DNA of 60,856 bases from Luteibacter sp. UNC138MFCol5.1 (GTDB taxonomy: Bacteria > Pseudomonadota > Gammaproteobacteria > Xanthomonadales > Rhodanobacteraceae), in contig NZ_FODZ01000007.1 of the NCBI RefSeq assembly GCF_900110505.1, positions 2,499-63,354 of the forward strand, read 5' to 3'. The translations under genes and the position numbers were made by a program. The notes below the pieces were generated by a model. The model saw only the letters and a list, made by a program, of their open reading frames with translations. It was not told where the DNA came from and made no database searches. Numbering within the stretch: the first letter of the stretch is position 1; the number at the start of each line of letters is the position of its first letter. This document shows positions 8,788 through 16,925 of this stretch, piece by piece.

Positions 8788-9477
8788 ATGGCCCGCAGTA
8801 TCGCCATCGTCGAAGACGAACCCCTGATCCGCGCGAATTACGTCGAGGCGCTGAACCGTTTCGGTTACGAGGCGCGCGGCTATGGATCGCGCGGCGAGGC
8901 GTCCAACGCGTTCGCCATGCGCCTGCCCGAGCTGGTGATCATCGACATCGGCCTCGGCGACGAGCCGGAAGGCGGTTTCGACCTGTGCCGCGAGCTGCGC
9001 GCGAAGTCGGCCACCTTGCCGATCATCTTCCTCACGGCGCGCGATTCCGATTTCGACGTGATCTCGGGCCTGCGCCTCGGCGCCGACGACTACCTCTCGA
9101 AGGACACCAGCCTCCATCAGCTCGCCGCGCGCATCGCGGCGCTGTTCCGTCGCATCGAGTCGCTGAAGACGCCGACGGCGTCGGAGACCGTGATCGAGCA
9201 CGGGCCGCTGAAGCTGGAATCCGAACGCATGCGCGTGCTGTGGAACGGCATCGAGATCCCGCTCACCGTCACCGAGTTCTGGATGGTGCACACCCTCGTG
9301 CGTTTCCCCGGCCACGTGAAGAATCGCGACCAGCTCATGCGCGAAGCGGAGCTCGTGGTCGACGACGCCACGATCACCTCGCACATCAAGCGCATCCGCA
9401 AGAAGTTCGTCGCGCTGGCGCCCGATTTCGACGCGATCGAAACCGTGCACGGCGTCGGCTACCGCTGGACCCCGTGA
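8788..9477 (+). CDS. OmpR-type response regulator, proteobacterial dedicated sortase system type
   Basis: A 229-residue two-domain regulator. The receiver domain (1-120) opens MARSIAIVEDEPLIRANYVE, with the phospho-acceptor aspartate in LVIIDIGLGDEPEGG and the Lys of DDYLSKDTS. A winged-helix DNA-binding domain follows and ends in TITSHIKRIRKKF...GVGYRW. The unusual receiver loop and overall pattern match my recollection of the regulator family tied to the proteobacterial dedicated sortase system (TIGR03787-like). A sensor kinase of the matching type lies 124 bp downstream. No sortase gene is in the window. The start ATG follows the segment CGGAAGCGCCCC. Confidence 0.8.
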   Translation: MARSIAIVEDEPLIRANYVEALNRFGYEARGYGSRGEASNAFAMRLPELVIIDIGLGDEPEGGFDLCRELRAKSATLPIIFLTARDSDFDVISGLRLGADDYLSKDTSLHQLAARIAALFRRIESLKTPTASETVIEHGPLKLESERMRVLWNGIEIPLTVTEFWMVHTLVRFPGHVKNRDQLMREAELVVDDATITSHIKRIRKKFVALAPDFDAIETVHGVGYRWTP

Positions 9478-9495
9478 CACCCCCGACCATCCTCG

Positions 9496-9592
9496 GTAGG
9501 AGCGCGCCCTGCGCGCGACATCTTCTGGAGCCGTGCGCGACAGGTCCTGCGGCTCTTCGCGAGAAGCTGTCGCGCGCAGGGCGCGCTCCTAC
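9496..9592. repeat. REPIN, family A (paired inverted REPs)
   Basis: A 97-bp palindromic element. GTAGGAGCGCGCCCTGCGCG at the left and its inverse ending GCGCTCCTAC at the right flank a central stretch with a short GCGAGAAGC loop. It separates the regulator from the kinase. An almost identical element is at 13326-13422. Confidence 0.9.
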
Positions 9593-9601
9593 GGGTTCCC
9601 C

Positions 9602-11599
9602 ATGACCCTCCGCCAGAAACTCCTCCTCGTCGCCCTCTGCACGCTGGCCCTCCCGGTCGCCGGCTGGCTCTACGTGCGCCAGATGGAAACGCTCCTGCGC
9701 GAAGGCCAGGCGCAGGCGCTCGTCGCCTCCGCGCGCGCGATGGCCCGCAGCCTCGTCGTGGTCGACGCGCCGCTGCCGCCCGCGGGCCCCGCGTGGTACG
9801 TGCAGCGCACCGCCGTCCCCATCGCCGTCGACGGCTACGGCGACGACCTGGCCGCGCTCAGCCCCTGGGCGCAGACCTTCGGTCGCAACGCGCGGGTGAT
9901 CCTCGCGGAGGACGACCACTGGCTCTATTTCTTCATCGACGTCCGGGCGCCGCAGCGGCACCGCGCCGACGCGACCGACCGCCTCGCGCTCAACGCCGAC
10001 CACCTGATCGTGGCCATCGGCAGCGGCGACGACGCGCAACGCTATCTGCTCGCCAGCGCGGCGCCCGGCGCCACCACGGCGATCGCACTCGACGCCGAGG
10101 CCGGCGTGCTGCCCGACCGCATCAACGCGCAATGGCAGGAAGACGGCAGCGGCTTCCGCGCGGAGTTCCGCCTGCCGCGCGGACTGCGGCTCGACCGCTT
10201 CGGCCTCGGCGTCCATGTCATCGCCGATGGCGACCACGAGCCGCTCACCGCGGAAAGTCGCCCGTTGCTCGACTTCTCGCCCGCGCTGTCCCAGGAAATC
10301 GCACGCCTCGCGCCCGACGGCGTCCGCGTGCGCGTGCTCTCGGACGGCGCATGGCTGATGGCGCAGAGCGGCAAGCTGCAGCTGCCGGATCTTCCGTACA
10401 GCGAACGCCCCGGATGGTTCGCGTCGCTCGTCTACCGCTCGCTGCTCGCCACGCGGCTCGATGCCGACAGCGCCTGGGCCGAAGACGCGCCGCGCATCGA
10501 TCTGCCCGAGGTGCGCGAGGCCCTGCAAGGCAAACCCGCCACCGCGTGGCGCGCGGGCGAAGCGCGCGGCAGCGTCGTGCTCGCCGCCGCGATGCCGATT
10601 CAGATGCGCGGCAAGCTGCACGGCGTGGTGCTGCTCGAACAACCGAGCCGCGCCGTGCCGCTGCTCGCGAACCGCGCGCTGTTCGGCCTGCTGCTGACGA
10701 GCTTCGCCGTGCTGCTCGTCGCGGGTGGCGTGCTGCTCCTTTTCGCCACGCGCCTCACCATCCGCCTGCGCCGCCTGCGCAATGCCGCCGAGCGCGCGCA
10801 GGACAACGACGGCCGTCTCGACGGCCCGTTCCCGCTCACCGACGCCACCGACGAACTCGGCGACCTGGCGCGCAGCTTCGAGCGATTGTTCGAGGTGGTG
10901 GGCGGCTATACGGATTACCTGCGCACGCTCGCGTCGAAGCTCTCGCACGAGCTCAACACGCCGCTCGCGATCGTCAAATCCTCGCTCGACAACCTCGACC
11001 ACGCCGGCCTGCCCGCCGAAGCCGAGCCCTACCTCGCCCGCGCACGCGACGGCGTGGCGCGCCTCGGAGCGCTGGTTCGCGCCATGAGCGAAGCCAGCCG
11101 CATGGAACGCGCGATCGCCGCGGCCGAGGCCGAGGACGTCGACCTCGCGGACATCGTCCGCGGCTGCGCCGAGGGCTACCGCAACCTCACGGGCAACCGG
11201 AAGCTCACGGCCGAGATGCCCGCAACACCCGTCTTCATGCATGTCGCGCCCGAGCTCATCGCGCAGGCGCTGGACAAGCTGTTCGACAACGCGCTGTCGT
11301 TCACGCCACCCGGCGGCTGGATGCGCATCGCGCTCCGCCCCACGCCCGAAGGCGCCGACATCGAGCTGGCCAACCAGGGTCCGCCGCTGCCCGCCGCCAT
11401 GCAGGGCCGCCTGTTCGATTCGCTGGTGAGCCTGCGCGACAAGGCCACCCCCGGCGACGCCCCGCACCTGGGCCTGGGCTTGTACGTGGTGCGCCTCGTG
11501 GCCGAGCGCCACCAGGGTGTCGCCAGCGCAAGAAATATCGACGACGGCGTGGCTTTCACCCTCCACCTCAAGGGCATGCCCCGCCAGCGGCTGGCGTGA
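9602..11599 (+). CDS. sensor histidine kinase, dedicated sortase system type
   Basis: A 665-residue inner-membrane kinase. A transmembrane helix lies near residues 7-20. A large periplasmic region includes a segment (about 95-215) resembling a family 9 carbohydrate-binding fold (AEDDHWLYFFIDVRA...). A second helix lies near 355-385, followed by a HAMP-like linker. The HisKA box has its histidine in KLSHELNTPLA, and the HATPase shows LDKLFDNALSFTPPGG and HLGLGLYVVRLVAE. This architecture matches the TIGR03785-like kinase of the proteobacterial dedicated sortase system. The ATG lies directly after a REPIN. The partner is the regulator upstream; target genes are unknown. Confidence 0.8.
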   Translation: MTLRQKLLLVALCTLALPVAGWLYVRQMETLLREGQAQALVASARAMARSLVVVDAPLPPAGPAWYVQRTAVPIAVDGYGDDLAALSPWAQTFGRNARVILAEDDHWLYFFIDVRAPQRHRADATDRLALNADHLIVAIGSGDDAQRYLLASAAPGATTAIALDAEAGVLPDRINAQWQEDGSGFRAEFRLPRGLRLDRFGLGVHVIADGDHEPLTAESRPLLDFSPALSQEIARLAPDGVRVRVLSDGAWLMAQSGKLQLPDLPYSERPGWFASLVYRSLLATRLDADSAWAEDAPRIDLPEVREALQGKPATAWRAGEARGSVVLAAAMPIQMRGKLHGVVLLEQPSRAVPLLANRALFGLLLTSFAVLLVAGGVLLLFATRLTIRLRRLRNAAERAQDNDGRLDGPFPLTDATDELGDLARSFERLFEVVGGYTDYLRTLASKLSHELNTPLAIVKSSLDNLDHAGLPAEAEPYLARARDGVARLGALVRAMSEASRMERAIAAAEAEDVDLADIVRGCAEGYRNLTGNRKLTAEMPATPVFMHVAPELIAQALDKLFDNALSFTPPGGWMRIALRPTPEGADIELANQGPPLPAAMQGRLFDSLVSLRDKATPGDAPHLGLGLYVVRLVAERHQGVASARNIDDGVAFTLHLKGMPRQRLA

Positions 11600-11604
11600 A
11601 CGCC

Positions 11605-11780
11605 GCGCTGCGCAGGAGATCGCCGATACGATCGGCTCCCACCCTCCGGTAGCCAGTCCCACCCACCGAAGGGGTAGGAGCCGATCGCATCGGCGATCCC
11701 GCGCAGCGGGCACCCTCGCGAAGGACTCACCGACCGAAGGGGTAGGAGCCGATCGCATCGGCGATCCCGCGGCAGCGGGC
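11605..11780. repeat. REP cluster, family B (three copies, mixed orientation)
   Basis: One inverted copy (GATCGCCGATACGATCGGCT, 11618 onward) is followed by two direct copies, each containing GAGCCGATCGCATCGGCGAT, about 69 bp apart. They lie between the kinase and trpE. The spacing equals the period of the array at 16.6 kb. Confidence 0.85.
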
Positions 11781-11833
11781 CAGATCGCCGTTACAATCCC
11801 TGATTCACCCCAACACGTCGCCCCCACGACCCC

Positions 11834-13309
11834 ATGATCTCCCGCGAACAGTTCGACGCCTACGCCGCGCAGGGCCACACCCGCATTCCGCTGGTGCGCG
11901 AGGTCTTCTCCGACCTCGACACGCCGCTGTCGGTGTACCTCAAGCTCGCCGATGGCCCGTACACATTCCTCTTCGAATCCGTGGAAGGCGGCGCGACCTG
12001 GGGACGTCACTCCATCATCGGCCTGCCGGCCCGGCGCGTGTATCGCCTCCGTGGGCACGAGCTCGAAGTGGAGGAGAGCGGCGAAGTGGTCGAACGCCGC
12101 CACCTCGACGATCCCCTCGCGGAGATCGAAGCGCTGCGCAAGCAGTACGACGTGCCGAAGCTCCCGGGCCTGCCCGACTTCACCGGCGGACTCGTCGGTT
12201 ACTTCGGCTTCGAGACCATCGGCTACATCGAAAAGCGCCTCGCCCAGTGGGACAAGCGCGACGAACTCGGCACGCCCGACGTGCTGCTGATGCTCGCCGA
12301 CGAAGTCGCGGTGTTCGACAACCTCAAGGGCCGCCTGTACCTCATCGTCCACGCCGACCCGTCACGCCCGCAGGCGTACGCCGAAGCCTCGCGCCGCCTC
12401 GACGCGCTCGCCTTCCGCCTGCGCCAGGCCGGCGTCTCGTACCCGCAGATGCTCCAGCCAGCCGCGCTCGACGAATCGGATTTCAAATCGTCGTTCACGC
12501 GCGAGGAGTACGAGGACGTGGTGCGCAAGGCGCAGGAATACATCCGCGCCGGCGACATCTTCCAGGTGGTGCCGTCGCAGCGCCTGAGCATCGGTTTCAA
12601 CGCACGCCCCGTCGATGTCTACCGCGCGCTGCGCGCCACGAATCCGTCGCCGTACATGTATTTCATCGACATCGGCGCGACGCAGATCGTCGGTTCGTCG
12701 CCGGAGATCCTCGTGCGCCTGAAGAACGGCCGCGTGGTGCTGCGCCCGATCGCCGGCACGCGTCGTCGCGGCAAGGACGACGCCGAGGACATCGCGCTGG
12801 AAACCGAGCTGCTCGCCGATCCGAAGGAACGCGCCGAGCACCTCATGCTGATCGACCTCGGGCGCAACGATGTGGGCCGCGTGAGCCAGACGGGCAGCGT
12901 GGAGCTCTCGGAATCGTTCGTCGTCGAGCGCTATTCGCACGTGATGCACATCGTGTCGCAGGTGGAAGGCGACATCAAGGACGACCTCAGCTACATGGAC
13001 GTCATCAAGGCCACGTTCCCCGCCGGCACGGTCAGCGGCGCGCCGAAGATCCGCGCGCTGGAGATCATCCAGGAGCTCGAGCCCTTCAAGCGCAACATCT
13101 ACGCCGGCGCGATCGGCTGGCTCGGCTGGTGGGGCGACGCGGATACCGCGATCGCCATCCGCACCGCCGTCATCCAGGACGGCCGCCTCCACGTGCAGGC
13201 CGGCGGCGGCGTGGTCTACGACTCCGACCCCGGCGCCGAGTGGGAAGAAACCATGAACAAGGGCCGCGCGCTGTTCCGCGCGGTGGCCCAGGCCGCCAAG
13301 GGCCTCTGA
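11834..13309 (+). CDS. trpE: anthranilate synthase component I
   Basis: A 491-residue chorismate-utilising enzyme that makes anthranilate, the first step of tryptophan synthesis, with a TrpG glutaminase partner that is not in this window. The N-terminal domain has the feedback-type pattern SVYLKLADGPYTFLFESVEGG. The C-terminal chorismate-binding domain shows DIFQVVPSQRL, GSSPEILVRL, PIAGTRRRG, ERAEHLMLIDLGRNDVG and the GTVSGAPKIRALEII motif. The ATG at 11834 gives the expected length. REP elements flank it on both sides and no leader peptide or attenuator was seen upstream. Confidence 0.95.
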   Translation: MISREQFDAYAAQGHTRIPLVREVFSDLDTPLSVYLKLADGPYTFLFESVEGGATWGRHSIIGLPARRVYRLRGHELEVEESGEVVERRHLDDPLAEIEALRKQYDVPKLPGLPDFTGGLVGYFGFETIGYIEKRLAQWDKRDELGTPDVLLMLADEVAVFDNLKGRLYLIVHADPSRPQAYAEASRRLDALAFRLRQAGVSYPQMLQPAALDESDFKSSFTREEYEDVVRKAQEYIRAGDIFQVVPSQRLSIGFNARPVDVYRALRATNPSPYMYFIDIGATQIVGSSPEILVRLKNGRVVLRPIAGTRRRGKDDAEDIALETELLADPKERAEHLMLIDLGRNDVGRVSQTGSVELSESFVVERYSHVMHIVSQVEGDIKDDLSYMDVIKATFPAGTVSGAPKIRALEIIQELEPFKRNIYAGAIGWLGWWGDADTAIAIRTAVIQDGRLHVQAGGGVVYDSDPGAEWEETMNKGRALFRAVAQAAKGL

Positions 13310-13325
13310 TCATTCGACCGACCCC

Positions 13326-13422
13326 GTAGGAGCGCGCCCTGCGCGCGACATCTTTTGGGGCCGTGCGCGACAGGTCCTGCGGCGCTTCGCGAGAAGCTGT
13401 CGCGCGCAGGGCGCGCTCCTAC
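13326..13422. repeat. REPIN, family A
   Basis: A 97-bp inverted-pair element nearly identical to 9496-9592, differing by a few bases in the centre. It lies after trpE. Confidence 0.9.
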
Positions 13423-13463
13423 GAGACCATCGTCCAGACAATCCGGTACAGGCATCGCCAACC

Positions 13464-14123
13464 ATGACCACCCGAACCCTGATCGCCGCCACCTCCCTCG
13501 CCGTCCTCGCCGCCACCGCGCAAGCGCGCGAACCGTGGAAGGACGACGTCGCCTCCCGCACGCAGGTGCTGGCGCTGCTGCAGTCGTTCAACGCGGATCT
13601 GCTCAGCCATCCCAGCGCGACCCTCACGCTCGAACGCTGGTGCGGTGCCCATGGACTGGCGCCGGAAGCGAAGATCGTCGCGCATCGCATCAAGGGCCAG
13701 GACAAGCCGTTGCCGGACGACGCGCGCGAAACGCTCGGGATCGGCAAGGACGAACCGGTGCGTTACCGCCGCGTGCAGCTCGCCTGCGGCGAGCGCGTCC
13801 TCTCGGAAGCCGACAACTGGTACGTGCCCGCGCGCCTCACGCCGGAAATGAACCAGATCCTCGACACCACCGACCAGCCGTTCGGCAAGGTCGTCCAGGC
13901 GCTGCATTTCCGTCGCCAGACGATCAGCGCGGAGCTGCTGTGGTCCCCGCTGCCTACCGGCTGGGAGATGGACGCGCCGCTGCCGCCCGCACGCGACGCC
14001 CGCCTCGCGATCCCGCACGACGTGCTCCGCCATCGCGCGGTGCTCTACACCGAGACCAACCAGCCCTTCAGCCTGGTGGTCGAAACCTACACCGACGAGG
14101 TGCTGGCCTTCGGCCGTCGTTGA
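13464..14123 (+). CDS. secreted chorismate lyase-fold (UbiC/DUF98-like) protein
   Basis: A 219-residue protein with a signal peptide (MTTRTLIAATSLAVLAATAQA). The mature part follows the chorismate pyruvate-lyase/UTRA fold pattern: YRRVQLACGERVLSEADNWYVP with a conserved basic and acidic pair, then TDQPFGKVVQAL, and a final TNQPFSLVVETYTDEVL strand. UbiC is cytosolic, so a periplasmic version suggests a repurposed ligand-binding domain. Its position after trpE, another chorismate enzyme, may be coincidental because a REPIN separates them. Activity cannot be inferred with confidence. Confidence 0.7.
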   Translation: MTTRTLIAATSLAVLAATAQAREPWKDDVASRTQVLALLQSFNADLLSHPSATLTLERWCGAHGLAPEAKIVAHRIKGQDKPLPDDARETLGIGKDEPVRYRRVQLACGERVLSEADNWYVPARLTPEMNQILDTTDQPFGKVVQALHFRRQTISAELLWSPLPTGWEMDAPLPPARDARLAIPHDVLRHRAVLYTETNQPFSLVVETYTDEVLAFGRR

Positions 14124-14132
14124 TACCTGCGG

Positions 14133-14246
14133 GCCGCGCTTCGCAGGAATCGCCGATACGATCGGCTCCCACCCTCCGGTAGCCAGTCCCACCTACCGAA
14201 GGGGGTGGGAGCCGATCGCATCGGCGATTTCCCGCGGCAGCGGGCA
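14133..14246. repeat. REP pair, family B, inverted arrangement
   Basis: An inverted copy (ATCGCCGATACGATCGGCTC) and a direct copy (GGGAGCCGATCGCATCGGCG) face each other around the spacer CCACCTACCGAAGG. The direct copy carries an extra T in the second hairpin's start (GATTTCCCGC). Confidence 0.85.
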
Positions 14247-14346
14247 CCCTGGCCGCACCCCACCAACCCGCGTATCCCATCCGGCCGACTTGGCACCCGC
14301 GCCGGACCGCCGGAAGCTGTCCCCGACCCCTCCCGGAGCGCGACCC

Positions 14347-14832
14347 GTGTCCTCGGTGCCGATGCCAAAGCGCAAGCCCCCTGCGCCCGCCTTCCGCGGC
14401 GCGAGTGGCTATGCCTCGCTGCTGAGCATCAGCAACGCGCCGAAGCTCGGGCCGCAGCCCAATTCCCTCGACCTTGCGGTCAGCTGCGCCACGCATTGGG
14501 TGCGCATGTCCGACGGGCGCCGGCCCGACGCGATGTGGCTCGAAGCCGGCGCGATGATGCAGAAGCTCGTCCCCCGCGCGGAGTGGGTGCGCTACCTGCG
14601 CAAGATCCGCCTCGATCGCGGGGCGCTCGTCGGGCGCGAATGGTTCGAAGTCACCCGCGTGCGCGATCCCGCCGGCCTGCCCGCGGGCGATTACCTCAAC
14701 GTGATCTTCGTCGCGCACTATGCCCGCGCGGTCATCTTCGAAACCGTCTCGCTCGCGCCCGGCAGCGGCGGCTGGCTCCCGGTGGGCTACGTCATTCGCC
14801 CGGTGCAACGCGAGATCAGCCTCTCGCAGTAA
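14347..14832 (+). CDS. DUF4019 domain protein
   Basis: A protein of about 161 residues from the GTG at 14347, chosen because GGAG lies 8 nt upstream; an in-frame ATG at 14290 would add 19 residues and an ATG at 14365 would remove six. The C-terminal half shows the DUF4019 pattern: a Trp in the REWFEVTRVRDPAG region, YLNVIFVAHYARAVIFETVSL, then GWLPVGYVIRPV. No signal peptide is clear. The family's function is unknown. REP elements isolate it from its neighbours. Confidence 0.6.
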   Translation: MSSVPMPKRKPPAPAFRGASGYASLLSISNAPKLGPQPNSLDLAVSCATHWVRMSDGRRPDAMWLEAGAMMQKLVPRAEWVRYLRKIRLDRGALVGREWFEVTRVRDPAGLPAGDYLNVIFVAHYARAVIFETVSLAPGSGGWLPVGYVIRPVQREISLSQ

Positions 14833-14890
14833 TCGCCCACCGACCTTCGGGGGGGAGCGCGTTCACGCGCGACGGGTGCTCGCGATCCCG

Positions 14891-15889
14891 TCACAACACG
14901 CCATCCAGCGCCCGATAGAACCGCTCCGGCGCCTCGATCATCGGCGAATGCCCCAGCCCGTCCAGCGGCACCAGCGTCGCGCCGGGAATGCGCGACGCGG
15001 CCTCCTTGCCGAGCGTCGGATAATCCCCGAGCTTCGCCGCGACATCGGCGGGCGTGCCGTCCTTGCCGATCGCCGTGCGATCCCGCTGCCCGATGATCAA
15101 CGCCGTCGGCACGCGGATATCGGGAAACTCGTACACGACCGGCTGGGTAAAGATCATGTCGTACGTCAGCGCTCCGGCCCATGCGGACGCCTCACGCCCG
15201 TCGCCTTCGTACATCCCCGCCTGCATGAGCGCCCAGCGGTCGTACTCCGGCTTCCACTTGCCGTCGTAGTAGCTCTTCAGCTGATACGCCTTGATGCTCG
15301 CGTACGACGTCTTCAGCTCGCTGGCGTACCACGCGTCGACGCTGCGCCAGGGCACGCCCTTAGCCTTCCAGTCCTCAAGCCCGATCGGATCGACGAGCAC
15401 GAGTTTCTCCACGCCCTGCGGATACATCAGCGCATACCGCGCGCCAAGCATCCCGCCCATCGAATGCGCGACCACCGTCGCCTTGCCGACGCCGAGGCTC
15501 GCCAGCAGGTCGTGCGTGTTCGCCGCGAGCTGGTGAAAGCTGTACTGATACCCGCGCGGCTTCGACGATTTGCAGAAGCCCACCTGATCGGGGATCACCA
15601 CGCGGAAGCCCTTCGCACGCAGGTGTTCGGCCGTCGCCGCCCAATACGGCCCGCAGAAATTCTTTCCATGCAGAAGCACCGCCGTCCGGCCGTTCGGGTG
15701 TTCCGGCTTCAGGTCCATGTACGCCATCTCCAGCGCCTGCCCCTGACTCTTCACCGGGAACATCGACACAGGATAGGGATATTCGGCACGTTCGAGCCGC
15801 GCGCCGAGGGCTTCGGCCTTCGGAGCGTCGTCGGCGAGGGCGGGCAGGGTGGCGGCGAGGAGCAGGGCGGTGACGAGTGGGCGAAGCAT
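14891..15889 (-). CDS. periplasmic alpha/beta hydrolase
   Basis: A 332-residue protein with a signal peptide (MLRPLVTALLLAATLPALA). It has an alpha/beta hydrolase core: oxyanion region VLLHGKNFCGPYW, nucleophile elbow VAHSMGGMLGARYA with the serine in HSMGG, an aspartate candidate in LIIGQRDRTA, and a histidine in LDGLGHSPMIEAP. The ATG at 15889 follows GGAGACTTCCG; an upstream ATG at 15910 is possible but spoils the signal peptide. The substrate is unknown; related enzymes are epoxide hydrolase or haloalkane dehalogenase-like esterases. Confidence 0.85.
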   Translation of the reverse strand: MLRPLVTALLLAATLPALADDAPKAEALGARLERAEYPYPVSMFPVKSQGQALEMAYMDLKPEHPNGRTAVLLHGKNFCGPYWAATAEHLRAKGFRVVIPDQVGFCKSSKPRGYQYSFHQLAANTHDLLASLGVGKATVVAHSMGGMLGARYALMYPQGVEKLVLVDPIGLEDWKAKGVPWRSVDAWYASELKTSYASIKAYQLKSYYDGKWKPEYDRWALMQAGMYEGDGREASAWAGALTYDMIFTQPVVYEFPDIRVPTALIIGQRDRTAIGKDGTPADVAAKLGDYPTLGKEAASRIPGATLVPLDGLGHSPMIEAPERFYRALDGVL

Positions 15890-15948
15890 CGGAAGTCTCC
15901 GGTGAGGCATCGGTGCAGGCTACCGCAAGGCCTGCAACGTTCCGTCAC

Positions 15949-16047
15949 GTAGGAATCGCCGATACGATCGGCTCCCACCCTCCGGTAGCCAATCCGACCT
16001 ACCGAAGGGTGGGAGCCGATCGCATCGGCGATCCCGCGCAGCGGGCA
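15949..16047. repeat. REP pair, family B, inverted arrangement
   Basis: Inverted and direct copies of the GCCGATCGCATCGGC hairpin unit flank the spacer CCAATCCGACCTACCGAAGG. It lies upstream of the alpha/beta hydrolase gene. Confidence 0.85.
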
Positions 16048-16178
16048 AGCTCGCCCCACCGACGCGGGCACCGCCGGGCATGGAAAGCCGATACCGCCCC
16101 GTGATCCCGCCATATTCCGATAGCCATCCCCGAGGCCGATGGCATACTCCTCGAAACGCGCCACGCAGGAAGCTCGAG

Positions 16179-16508
16179 ATGCCCGACTTCGACTCAACGA
16201 ACCACGTCTATACCCGCCCTCCGATGACGCGCGGCGTCGATCCGCAGCGCATGAACTGGCTCTGGCAGCTGATCCTGCAGGCGACGGATCTCGATCCGTC
16301 CGACGTGCGCGCGGCGCTCGTCGCCGCCGGCGTGGGTGGCGCGGAAAAGCGCATCGCCAGCTGGCAGGCGCGCGAGGGCGACGACAACTACTTCCCGCTG
16401 ACGATCGCGGAACTGGAGCGCAATCTGCGCTCGGTCGTGGCGTGGAAGGAAAAGCGCGCGCAGCAGAGCGAAGCGGTTGGCGCGGGGGATGGCGATACCG
16501 AAGGTTGA
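16179..16508 (+). CDS. conserved small cytosolic protein, unknown
   Basis: A 109-residue protein starting MPDFDSTNHVYTRPPMTRGV with AGGAAGCTCGAG before the ATG. It is predicted helical, with patterns such as LILQATDLDPSDVRAALVAA and TIAELERNLRSVVAWKEKRA. It has no signal peptide or membrane segment. The helix arrangement loosely resembles DUF1456-type DNA-binding repeats, but the match is weak, so no function is assigned. It is followed by a long REP array. Confidence 0.55.
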   Translation: MPDFDSTNHVYTRPPMTRGVDPQRMNWLWQLILQATDLDPSDVRAALVAAGVGGAEKRIASWQAREGDDNYFPLTIAELERNLRSVVAWKEKRAQQSEAVGAGDGDTEG

Positions 16509-16526
16509 CCTCGCCTTTGGATGCCG

Positions 16527-16899
16527 CGCTCCGCAGGAATCGCCGATACGATCGGCTCCCACCCTCCGGTAGCTAACGACGGGTGGGAGCCGATCGCATC
16601 GGCGATCCCGCGGCAGCGGGCACGCTCGTGAAGAACTCACCTACCAAAGGGGTGGGAGCCGATCGCATCGGCGATCCCGCGGCAGCGGGCACGCTCGTGA
16701 AGAACTCACCTACCAAAGGGGTGGGAGCCGATCGCATCGGCGATCCCGCGGCAGCGGGCACGCTCGCGAAGAACTCACCTACCAAAGGGGTGGGAGCCGA
16801 TCGCATCGGCGATCCCGCGGCAGCGGGCACGCTCGTGAAGAACTCACCTACCAAAGGGGTGGGAGCCGATCGCATCGGCGATCCTGCGGCAGCGGGCCT
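16527..16899. repeat. tandem REP array, family B, 69-bp period, five direct copies
   Basis: One inverted copy (16535-16570) is followed by five direct copies starting at 16583, 16652, 16721, 16790 and 16859, an exact 69-bp period. Each unit has the GCCGAT-CGC-ATCGGC and CCCGC-GGCA-GCGGG hairpins and a spacer reading CACGCTCGTGAAGAACTCAC. Copies differ at only one or two bases, indicating recent expansion. The array fills the gap between two convergent genes (16508 and 16926). Confidence 0.95.
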
Positions 16900-16925
16900 A
16901 TCGCCGATGACGCCGCTCCGCGAGA

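Noticed and set aside
9386-12352. Very long minus-strand open frame antisense to the kinase and trpE
   Set aside because: High GC leaves antisense frames open; the plus-strand genes have clear family motifs and this frame has none.
16583-16897. CRISPR-like appearance of the 69-bp tandem array
   Set aside because: Spacers are identical, not unique, and the units are REP hairpins. No cas genes are present.
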